NCBI GenBank assembly: GCA_036675815.1 | Contig: JAKFEE010000047.1 | Coordinates: 1-29,153 of the forward strand | Reading direction: 5' to 3' | DNA length: 29,153 nt | Source: JAKFEE01 sp036675815 | GTDB taxonomy: Bacteria; Pseudomonadota; Alphaproteobacteria; Rhodospirillales; Magnetospirillaceae | Shown: in pieces, positions 23,648-29,153 of the stretch | How the letters are laid out: each line of letters opens with the position of its first letter | Numbering within the stretch: position 1 is the first letter of the stretch | Notes under the pieces: generated by a model | What the model was told of the DNA's origin: nothing | What the model saw: only the letters and a program-made list of their open reading frames with translations | Database searches by the model: none | Program-made: the position numbers and the translations under genes

Positions 23648-23671
23648 CCCTCTCCCGCGAGCGGGAGAGGG
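23648..23671. repeat. Perfect palindrome CCCTCTCCCGC-GA-GCGGGAGAGGG
   Basis: A perfect 11-bp dyad with a 2-nt centre lies 30 nt downstream of the phosphatase stop and upstream of secA on the same strand. Such CCCTCTCCCGC elements are common dispersed palindromes in Proteobacteria. It may end the phosphatase transcript. No T run is present on either side. Confidence 0.75.
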
Positions 23672-23700
23672 GGTTCGAAAGCGGGAATGATTTTCCGCAT

Positions 23701-24180
23701 TCAACGCTCCGCCAGGTTGGCGCGGACATGGGCCAAGAGACCGCTGGCCGCCGCCGTGCACAGATCGAGCACCCGTTCGAAGCCGTCGTCCTCGCCATAA
23801 TAGGGGTCGGGGACCTCGGCGGCGCCGGGTTCGGCGGCGAAATCCATGAACAGATGCAACCGGTGTTGCCGCGCCGGCGGGCACAGCCGCTGCAATTCCC
23901 GCAGATGGCCGCGGTCCATCGCCAGGATATAACCGAACTCGTCGAAGTCCTGGGCGCACAGTTGACGGGCGCGCAGGCCGCGGATGTCGATGCCACGGGC
24001 GCCGGCGGCGCCGCACGAGCGTGGATCGGGTGGCTCGCCGACGTGATAATCGCGGGTGCCGGCGGACTCGGCACCAATCAGATGATCGAGACCGGCATGG
24101 CGGGCGAGTTGCCGAAAGACCCCCTCGGCCGTCGGCGAGCGACAGATGTTCCCCGTACAGACAAAAAGCACCTTGACCAA
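23701..24180 (-). CDS. Low-molecular-weight protein-tyrosine phosphatase family protein
   Basis: The 159-residue protein has the P-loop CTGNICRS at the N-terminus (VKVLFVCTGNICRSPTAEGV) and the catalytic acid loop DPYYGEDDGF, with FDEFGYILAMDRGHLREL between them. The family dephosphorylates phosphotyrosine (or, in related members, arsenate). The start is inferred to be TTG 24180, because GGGAGG lies 8 nt upstream and the P-loop begins immediately after; GTG 24171 would cut into the first strand. The frame continues upstream without similarity, antisense to the sirtuin gene. It is divergent from the sirtuin gene. Confidence 0.9.
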   Translation of the reverse strand: MVKVLFVCTGNICRSPTAEGVFRQLARHAGLDHLIGAESAGTRDYHVGEPPDPRSCGAAGARGIDIRGLRARQLCAQDFDEFGYILAMDRGHLRELQRLCPPARQHRLHLFMDFAAEPGAAEVPDPYYGEDDGFERVLDLCTAAASGLLAHVRANLAER

Positions 24181-24238
24181 GAATGGCGCCTCCCGATTAG
24201 CTGTGTTCCGCTTAGCACACCACCAGACAAACCGATAG

Positions 24239-24948
24239 ATGTCCCGACCTCCGATCCTGATACTCACCGGCGCCGGAATTTCCAAGGAATCGGGCCTGTC
24301 GACCTTCCGCGAGCCGACGGCATCTGGGCGCGGGTGCGCATCGAGGACGTCGCCACGCCCGAGGCCTTCCGGCGCGATCCGGACCGCGTCCACGCCTTCT
24401 ACAACGACCGCCGCCGCGGCCTGCTGTCGGCCGAGGTGCGACCGAATGCCGCACACGTCGCCCTGGCCCGGCTCGAGCGCGAATGGCCGGGCGAAGTGCT
24501 GGTGGTCACCCAGAACATCGACGACCTGCACGAGCGCGCCGGCGCGATCAATCTCGTCCACATGCATGGCGAGCTGTTGAAGATCCGCTGCGAGGGTTGC
24601 GGCGACGTCACGGCGTGGCGCGACGACCTGTCGATCCGCACCATGTGCGCCGTCTGCCGGCGCAGCGGCGGCCTGCGCCCGCATGTGGTCTGGTTCGGCG
24701 AGATGCCGCTGGCGATGGAGTGCATCTACGCGGCGCTGGACCGCTGCGCCACCTTCGTCTCCATCGGCACCTCGGGCAACGTCTATCCGGCCGCCGGCTT
24801 CGTCGCCCATGTGCGGGGGCAGGGCCGCGCCCGCACCGTCGAGCTCAACATGGAGCCGTCGGAAGGCGCCAGCCTGTTCGCGCAGGCCGAATACGGCCGC
24901 GCCAGCGACATCGTGCCGGCCTGGGTGGAGCGGATGCTGGCGGGGTGA
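24239..24948 (+). pseudogene. cobB: NAD-dependent protein deacylase (sirtuin, CobB-type), interrupted by a single-base frameshift
   Basis: The first frame encodes MSRPPILILTGAGISKESGL and STFRE (NAD-binding GAGIS). After codon GAG at 24311-24313 the homology continues in another frame as ADGIWARVRIEDVATPEAF. Adding one base (GAG-GCC-GAC in place of GAGCCGAC) restores one 236-codon gene of normal length. The rest is intact: TQNIDDLHERAG, the catalytic His in HMHGELL, four zinc cysteines (CEGC and CAVC), and VSIGTSGNVYPAAGF. Sirtuins remove acyl groups from lysines, including those of Acs/PrpE. No slippery heptamer is seen at the site, so it is either a true inactivating deletion or a GG-to-G sequencing error. 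The start lacks a clear Shine-Dalgarno. Confidence 0.88.
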
Positions 24949-25087
24949 CTAGACGGCTGACTCCCCCTCGCTATTGGCGCGATCGGCAAAGTCGCATTTC
25001 GGATCTGAACAACCACCGAACATAGTTAGGGTGTCCGGAAGCCCTTGCTCAAGCCGGGGTGGTGATACTAAATGCGATATTGAGCCT

Positions 25088-25329
25088 ATGAGCCGGCGTG
25101 CTAAGCTGTTTGAAGGCATCCGAAACAATCCAAAGGACGTTCGTTTTGACAGTGCGTGCAAGGCGGCGGAGGCTATCGGCTTCGCGCACTCCGGCGGCCA
25201 AGGCTCCCACCGCGCATACAGCCGGACCGGGGAGCCTGTCGGCTCAACTTCCAAGACCGGAACGGAAAAATTCCGCCCTACCAAGCTCGGCAACTAATTG
25301 AGATGCTGGATAAATATCAGGATGAATAA
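25088..25329 (+). pseudogene. hicA: HicA-family mRNA interferase toxin, frameshifted
   Basis: The start frame encodes MSRRAKLFEGIRNNPKDVRF, DSACKAAEAIGF and GSHRAYSRTGEPV. These include the conserved N-terminal NNPKDVRF and the GSH motif with the catalytic His of the HicA dsRBD-like fold. Past 25238-25240 the match continues one frame over as RLNFQDRNGKIPPYQARQLI and EMLDKYQDE, the normal HicA C-terminus. Restoring one base gives an 80-residue protein. The corrected stop (25327-25329) overlaps the hicB start by 8 nt, the usual toxin-antitoxin coupling. As written, the toxin is truncated or altered at the C-terminus and is probably inactive. Confidence 0.87.
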
Positions 25330-25855
25330 CCTGGAACGCTATCCCTTGGAGGTGTTCTGGAGCGATGAGGATGAGGGCTTCATCGCTACCGCTCCCGATC
25401 TACCGGGCTGCTCGGCATTCGGCTCATCCGGCGAAGAAGCGTTGGCCGAACTGAAAACGGCAATGCTGGCGTGGATCGAGGCCGCCCAAAAGGCCGGCAA
25501 CCCGATTCCAGCGCCGTCGCGCAGGGCAGAAGAAAGCCAGTATAGCGGCAAATTTCTGGCTCGTGTTCCAAAATCCCTTCACAGGCAGTTGGCCGAAGCC
25601 GCGAAGCAAGAGAGCGTTAGCTTAAACCAGTACGTGGTTTTCCTACTCGGGCAGGCTTGCGCAGCAAGGAGTATGGCTTACGCTCAACCCTATGTTGCTT
25701 CGGCGACTGCATTTGGACAGTTGGAGAAGAGCCTTGCTCTCGAACTCAGCACTAGTGCTGAGCAAGCGTATCTCGGGTTTGAAATCCCGAAGAAATTAAG
25801 CGTCGTGAACACAGGTTCTCACGGCTTCTTCCAGTCTAGGACAGCACATGGCTGA
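25322..25855 (+). CDS. hicB: HicB-family antitoxin
   Basis: The protein has 177 residues. The N-terminal HicB fold has YPLEVFWSDEDEGFIATAPD, LPGCSAFGSSGEEALAELK and MLAWIEAAQKAGNPIPAPSR. This is followed by a ribbon-helix-helix DNA-binding segment (KFLARVPKSLHRQLAEAAKQ, ESVSLNQYVVFLL). It should bind HicA and repress the operon. It also has an extra C-terminal stretch of about 60 residues that is not part of the core family. ATG 25322 overlaps the end of hicA. The codon use and lower GC differ from the surrounding genome, pointing to horizontal acquisition. The antitoxin is intact although its toxin is frameshifted. Confidence 0.92.
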   Translation: MNNLERYPLEVFWSDEDEGFIATAPDLPGCSAFGSSGEEALAELKTAMLAWIEAAQKAGNPIPAPSRRAEESQYSGKFLARVPKSLHRQLAEAAKQESVSLNQYVVFLLGQACAARSMAYAQPYVASATAFGQLEKSLALELSTSAEQAYLGFEIPKKLSVVNTGSHGFFQSRTAHG

Positions 25856-26129
25856 GGCTACTCAATACACCTTCGAACTAACTGAGGTGACAAAAGTCCT
25901 TGTGAAACAACAAGGGCTTCACGAAGGGAAATGGATGCTTGCCTTCGAATTTAATATGGGGGCAGGGAATGTTGGCCCAAATCCCATTGAGGCGAGACCA
26001 TCCGCTTTCATTCAGATTGCCCGTTTGATGCTGGTGAAATCTCCGGCAGACGCCCCTGATGACGCGCCTCTGGTCGTTGATGCTGCGGTTGTTAATCCGC
26101 GCCCCGGCAGTACTCGGAGCAAGAAATAG
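25848..26129 (+). CDS. Hypothetical protein downstream of hicB
   Basis: This 93-residue protein is not recognised. It begins MAEATQYTFELTEVTKVLVK and has a beta-rich middle (QGLHEGKWMLAFEFNMGAG and IEARPSAFIQIARLMLVKS), then a Pro/Ala-rich tail ending in basic residues. There is no signal or membrane segment. The start overlaps the hicB stop by 8 nt, so it is very likely translated with it. It shares the lower GC content of the hicAB patch. A third component or passenger of the hicAB module is possible; no function is assigned. Confidence 0.7.
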   Translation: MAEATQYTFELTEVTKVLVKQQGLHEGKWMLAFEFNMGAGNVGPNPIEARPSAFIQIARLMLVKSPADAPDDAPLVVDAAVVNPRPGSTRSKK

Positions 26130-26303
26130 CGGGTCCACAATGTCAGGGCCACGGCCAACGCGACGTCGTATTCGCTGTTGCCGCCTTCGTACCGCTTCCA
26201 TCCGCTGGCCGCGATGGAGACTTGGAAGGCTCCCGGATCAGCACGTCTATCGGGGGGAGGTCCCCGAGCGGGCAGTTTCGAGCCTCGTAGCCACGGCCCG
26301 GAC

Positions 26304-26936
26304 TTAAACCCCGTGCTCCCACGCCATGACGGCGGCGAAGCCGAGCAGGATGGCGCCGGTGGCCCAGGAGATGGCGCGCTGCACCCGCGGGCGCGACAGC
26401 CAGCGCCGCGCCCATTCGGCGGCCATCGCCAGACCCGCCTGCCAGACGACGTTGACGACGACCAGCGTCGCGCCCAGGGTCGCCAGCTGCAGCGGCACCT
26501 GGCCGCGTTCGGGGCGCACGAAGCCGGGCATCAGCGCCAGGAACAGCACGATGACCTTGGGATTGAGGATGTTGGTGATCATGGCGTCGCGCAGGGCCTT
26601 GCCGGCACCGATGCGGCCACCATCGTCGCCGCCGGCCGCCGTGACGCCGGCGCGGAAGCTCTGCACGCCCAGCCAGGCGAGATAGGCGGCGCCGGCCAGC
26701 GCCACCGCCTGGAACAGCGCCGGCACCGAGACGATGAGCAGGCTGAGCCCGGCCACCGCCGCCGCGGTGTGCGCCGCCAGCCCCAACTGCACGCCGGCCA
26801 CCGTGGCCATGCCGACGCGCTGGCCCGAGGTCAGGGTGTAGCGCAGGATCAGCATGGTGTCCGGCCCCGGCGACACCACCAGGGCGGCGGCGGCGAGGAC
26901 GAAGGCGCCGAGGGCCGGCGGATCGACGGCCAGCAT
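26304..26936 (-). CDS. LysE/RhtB-family amino-acid exporter
   Basis: This 210-residue protein has about six hydrophobic segments and the family pattern VVSPGPDTMLILRYTLTSGQ at the N-terminus. It also has YLAWLGVQSFR, the conserved ILNPKVIVLFLALMPGFV and a final membrane helix (SWATGAILLGFAAVMAWEHG). The family exports amino acids or derivatives such as lysine, homoserine or threonine; the substrate cannot be told. AGGAG lies about 6 nt before ATG 26936. It starts 11 nt downstream of the SDR gene and is probably co-transcribed with it. Confidence 0.92.
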   Translation of the reverse strand: MLAVDPPALGAFVLAAAALVVSPGPDTMLILRYTLTSGQRVGMATVAGVQLGLAAHTAAAVAGLSLLIVSVPALFQAVALAGAAYLAWLGVQSFRAGVTAAGGDDGGRIGAGKALRDAMITNILNPKVIVLFLALMPGFVRPERGQVPLQLATLGATLVVVNVVWQAGLAMAAEWARRWLSRPRVQRAISWATGAILLGFAAVMAWEHGV

Positions 26937-26947
26937 TTCCGCTCCTG

Positions 26948-27688
26948 TCAATACAGCCGCTGGCCGCCGTCGACGAAGACCTCGGTGCCGGTGACATAGC
27001 CGAATTCGTCGGAGCACAGGCGGTAGACGACGGCGGCGACGTCGTCGGGGCTGCCCATGCGGTCGAGGGGGATGCGCGGGATCAGCGCCTCGTAGTCGGC
27101 CGAGATCATTTCGGTCTTGATCTCGCCCGGGGCCACGGCGTTGACGCGCACGCCGAGCTGGGCGAACTCCACCGCCATCTCGCGGGTGAGCCCGGCCAGC
27201 GCCGCCTTCGACGTCGAATAGGCCGAGCCGGCGAAGGGATGGACGTAATGGCCGGCGATCGAGGTGATGTTGCAGATGGCGCCCTTGCCGCGGTGCAGGG
27301 CGCCGGCGAAGCCGCGGGCCAATTTCAGCGGCGCGAAAAAATTGAGCTCGAACACCTGTTTCCAGCCGTCGATGGTGCCGTTGAGCACGCCCAGGCGCTC
27401 CTTGAACGACGTCTTCGGCGACACGCCGGCATTGTTGACCAGCGCGTGCAGCGGCCGGCCGTCCAGGACGTCGCCGGCGGCACGGACGAAGGCGTCGAGG
27501 CTGGCCGGATCGGCGAGGTCGGTGGGAATGTGGCGGACCCAGTTGGGGTCGACGCGGCACTGCGCCGGCACGTCCTTGCGGGCGCAGGTGATGACCTGCC
27601 AGCCCTCGCGCAGGAAGCGCTGGGCGGTGACGTGGCCGATGCCCTGGCTGGCACCGGTGACGATGGCGGTCTTGCGCGCGGGGTCCAT
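26948..27688 (-). CDS. Short-chain dehydrogenase/reductase (SDR)
   Basis: This 246-residue classical SDR has TGASQGIG (cofactor binding), ITCARKD after beta-2 and LVNNAGVSPKTSF. The catalytic Ser in NITSIAGHYVHPF and the YxxxK pair in SAYSTSKAALAGLTREM are intact. It ends VTGTEVFVDGGQRLY. An Arg after beta-2 favours NADP(H). The substrate is unknown. It is upstream of the LysE-type exporter in the same operon, which may hint at a small-molecule pathway, though this is weak evidence. The start at 27688 gives the usual N-terminus (MDPARKTAIVTGAS). Confidence 0.92.
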   Translation of the reverse strand: MDPARKTAIVTGASQGIGHVTAQRFLREGWQVITCARKDVPAQCRVDPNWVRHIPTDLADPASLDAFVRAAGDVLDGRPLHALVNNAGVSPKTSFKERLGVLNGTIDGWKQVFELNFFAPLKLARGFAGALHRGKGAICNITSIAGHYVHPFAGSAYSTSKAALAGLTREMAVEFAQLGVRVNAVAPGEIKTEMISADYEALIPRIPLDRMGSPDDVAAVVYRLCSDEFGYVTGTEVFVDGGQRLY

Positions 27689-27876
27689 GGGCGGAGACTA
27701 CGGCAAATCAGGGCGTGCTGCCAGATGCGGCCAGCGCCGGAAATCGTCACCTCATCTGCGTCGGGGCGAAAACGGGCACCGGGAGGCCGGTGGGCCGGCG
27801 CCAGGAGGTCGCGACCGCTGGTGATCACGGCATCGGCGCGGCCAGCCCGCGCCAGTTCCAGGAAGGGTCGCCCCGG

Positions 27877-28257
27877 CTACGCCGATCGCCTCAGCTCATA
27901 GGGGCGAATGAGGCTCTCGGCCGGTATGCCCCAGTGACGGTGCAGTTTCCAAATCATGTCCGTGGTCAGCGGCCGCCTGCGCGACATCAGTTCGCTCGCC
28001 CGTGAGCGGGACCCAAGCAGCACCGCCAGATCCTTTTGCTGCAGCCCCTGCGTTTCCATACGATAGCGTATCGCCTCGACAGGGTCCGCCGCCTCGATCG
28101 ACCAGTGCTTGGATTCGTAGTCGGCGATCACCAAGGCCAGCAGCTCGAAGTGATCCGCTTCGGCCGAGCCGGGTTCCGGCTCTTGATCGAAATAGGATTC
28201 GATCTCGGCCAAGGCCCAGTCATAGTCGGCCTCGTTCCTGAGTGGGCGGATATCCAT
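27877..28257 (-). CDS. higA: HigA-family antitoxin (helix-turn-helix)
   Basis: The protein has 126 residues. The N-terminal part (MDIRPLRNEADYDWALAEIE, SYFDQEPEPGSAEADHFELL) is the toxin-neutralising region of the HigA/YgjM type. A C-terminal Xre-like helix-turn-helix follows (YRMETQGLQQKDLAVLLGSR, SRASELMSRRRPLTTDMI). It binds HigB and represses the operon. Its ATG (28257-28255) overlaps the higB stop by one base (TGATG), so translation is coupled. The order, toxin first, is typical of higBA. Confidence 0.93.
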   Translation of the reverse strand: MDIRPLRNEADYDWALAEIESYFDQEPEPGSAEADHFELLALVIADYESKHWSIEAADPVEAIRYRMETQGLQQKDLAVLLGSRSRASELMSRRRPLTTDMIWKLHRHWGIPAESLIRPYELRRSA

Positions 28258-28553
28258 CAGATCGTCTCCGCGTTGATCCTGTCGTACTCGGCATGCGTGC
28301 CGATGAATTTCACCAAGGCGCGCTTGAAGCGATAGGAAACATGGACGACCAGGCGGTACTTGTTGCCTCCCAGGTCGAACACGACTCTGTTGTCGGCGAT
28401 GAAGTCCACCGTCGTCCCGAACTCACGTTTGATGTCTGCCGGCGACGTCCACTCGCCGTGGCTGGCCATCCCGTACCAAGCGCGGATCGGGCCTTCCGTT
28501 TGCGGATGCTTCGCCCAGAATTGGCGAAGGGTGCGGAGCGCCACAATCTGCAT
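28257..28553 (-). CDS. higB: HigB-family mRNA interferase toxin
   Basis: The protein has 98 residues. It starts MQIVALRTLRQFWAKHPQTE and contains ADIKREFGTTVDFIADNRVV, FDLGGNKYRLVVHVSYRFKR and VKFIGTHAEYDRINAETI. This is the full RelE/HigB fold, with basic and aromatic residues in place, so the toxin looks intact. It cleaves mRNA on the ribosome when free of HigA. The ATG lies 6 nt past a clear -10 box and has no Shine-Dalgarno, so the mRNA may be leaderless. The frame upstream of 28553 lacks family similarity. Confidence 0.94.
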   Translation of the reverse strand: MQIVALRTLRQFWAKHPQTEGPIRAWYGMASHGEWTSPADIKREFGTTVDFIADNRVVFDLGGNKYRLVVHVSYRFKRALVKFIGTHAEYDRINAETI

Positions 28554-28559
28554 CGCCAC

Positions 28560-28588
28560 AGTATAGTGCGTTCCCGATTTGGGAACAA
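28560..28588 (-). promoter_or_regulatory. higBA promoter with palindromic operator
   Basis: On the minus strand, -35 TTGTTC (28588-28583) and -10 TATACT (28565-28560) are separated by exactly 17 nt. The palindrome GTTCCC-AAATC-GGGAAC (28570-28586) fills the spacer and touches the -35. This is a fitting operator for HigA autorepression by blocking RNA polymerase. The predicted transcription start falls at or within 1-2 nt of the higB ATG. Confidence 0.8.
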
Positions 28589-28880
28589 GAGGCGCCGGAG
28601 TGCGGTGGCGCACCTCTCGAGATCGCCGTCGATGCGACCGGCGGCGGCGATCTCCACCGCGCCGTCATCCGATTGGCGGATCGTCACGCCTTCGCGCGTC
28701 TGCAATTCGGCGAGCACCGCTGGCATCGCCGTCAGCGTGTTTGAAGATCGGCTTCGGCTGGTCGCCGGGCCGAAGAGGCCCCTCTCGGCGCCAAACGAGA
28801 TGGACGGTGTGGCGGCGTATCCCCGTCCGCCGTCAATTCGCCGCAACAAAGAACCTTGTCGCCACCCTTGTCCCGACATC
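28589..28880. other. Intergenic region upstream of higBA, possible gene remnant
   Basis: No complete gene is supported. On the minus strand about 28590-28740 reads as MPAVLAELQTREGVTIRQSD, DGAVEIAAAGRIDGDLERCA, in a codon-biased style, but the frame then runs out of phase into the higB promoter. It may be the 3' remainder of a gene interrupted by arrival of the toxin-antitoxin module. The family is not recognised. Confidence 0.3.
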
Positions 28881-28955
28881 ATCGTCGCCCCCGCGAAGGC
28901 GGGGGTCCATTGACTCGGGCCTTTGGAAAATGGATCCGCTTTCGCGGGAATGATG
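28881..28955. repeat. Palindromic intergenic repeat, family A, copy 3
   Basis: The left arm is ATCGTCGCCCCCGCGAAGGC-GGGGGTCCATTGAC and the right arm (28929-28955) AATGGATCCGCTTTCGCGGG-AATGATG. It is the same layout as at 911-1040 and 6690-6801, with a shorter middle. It lies just downstream of purN on the minus strand. Confidence 0.8.
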
Positions 28956-28980
28956 TGAAAGGGGGGCCAACGGTGGCCGG

Positions 28981-29153
28981 TCAGGCCCCGGCCGGATTGA
29001 CCAGCGCCGTGTCCGCGGCCGGCATGTCGCGCAGGCGCACGCGGTCGCCCTCGACCACCGCCTTGCCTTCGGCCAAGAGGCGCAGGGCCAGCGGGTAGAT
29101 GCGGTGCTCGACCTCGAGCACGCGGGCGGCGAGGCTGTCGGCGGTGTCGTCGC
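28981..29153 (-). CDS. purN: Phosphoribosylglycinamide formyltransferase, C-terminal end (5' end outside window)
   Basis: The minus-strand frame is open from the window edge to TGA at 28981-28983 and gives 56 complete codons. The segment DDTADSLAARVLEVEHRIYP followed by LALRLLAEGKAVVEGDRVRL is the conserved C-terminus of PurN, where ARVL-x-x-EH-x-IYP is diagnostic. The enzyme adds a formyl group from 10-formyltetrahydrofolate to GAR in purine synthesis. About 15 extra residues (DMPAADTALVNPAGA) follow the core. The catalytic part lies outside the window. Confidence 0.88.
   Translation of the reverse strand, partial: DDTADSLAARVLEVEHRIYPLALRLLAEGKAVVEGDRVRLRDMPAADTALVNPAGA

Noticed and set aside
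24181..24810. Upstream extension of the phosphatase frame on the minus strand
   Set aside because: It is antisense to the sirtuin gene; the P-loop starts right after the TTG at 24180, which has a well-placed GGGAGG.
24300..25245. Programmed -1 frameshifting as an explanation for the cobB and hicA frame changes
   Set aside because: No X-XXY-YYZ slippery heptamer is present at either site, and these families are not known for recoding; a missing base is simpler.

Overview
The window is GC-rich chromosomal DNA from a proteobacterium, most probably an alphaproteobacterium. The markers are a DUF1013/TrcR-like protein, a DUF1192 protein beside a PIG3-type quinone oxidoreductase, a DUF1465/RcdA-like protein, a ROSE-like RNA thermometer in front of an Hsp20 gene, and 3-hydroxybutyrate dehydrogenase. 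A Rhodospirillales-like lineage would fit, but I cannot name the species. No rRNA, tRNA, CRISPR array or complete insertion sequence was seen.

Layout. 1-838: 3' end of propionyl-CoA synthetase (prpE). 1137-1502: small membrane protein. 1499-6636 (minus): a vitamin B12 uptake operon, made of a cobalamin riboswitch, a BtuB-like TonB receptor and a BtuF/BtuC/BtuD-like ABC importer with ATGA start/stop overlaps. 6820-11083: a typical alphaproteobacterial housekeeping block (DUF1013, quinone oxidoreductase, DUF1192, bdhA, YkvA-like, hsp20 with thermometer, DUF1465). 11157-14079 (minus): LuxR-type response regulator and hybrid sensor kinase. 14251-16189: N-formylglutamate amidohydrolase and a GCS2-type carboxylate-amine ligase. 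16260-20750: a Fap-like export locus, described next. 20849-24180 (minus): secA and a low-molecular-weight phosphotyrosine phosphatase. 24239-26129: a frameshifted cobB followed by a lower-GC patch with frameshifted hicA, intact hicB and an unknown gene. 26304-27688 (minus): LysE-type exporter and SDR oxidoreductase. 27877-28588 (minus): a higBA module with a readable promoter and operator. 28981-29153 (minus): 3' end of purN.

The most interesting part is 16260-20750. On the minus strand a PAS-LuxR regulator is followed by an exported protein with an N-terminal heptad coiled coil, a low-complexity linker and a beta-rich barrel, the architecture of the amyloid exporter FapF. On the plus strand, divergently, lie two small Sec-exported Asn/Gly/Ser-rich proteins sharing a C-terminal motif, a periplasmic C39-family cysteine peptidase with an intact Cys-His-Asp triad (FapD-like), and a further exported protein. 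Two of the exported proteins carry, just after their Sec signal, a segment that closely follows the double-glycine leader consensus, the classical cleavage signal of C39 peptidases. This suggests a two-step maturation (signal peptidase, then periplasmic C39 cleavage) of small amyloid-like subunits exported through the barrel.

Three copies of one hairpin repeat sit exactly between the 3' ends of convergent gene pairs. A second family of palindromic intergenic repeats is scattered through the window. Two single-base frameshifts less than 1 kb apart (cobB and hicA) are either real decay or local sequence error and should be checked against reads.
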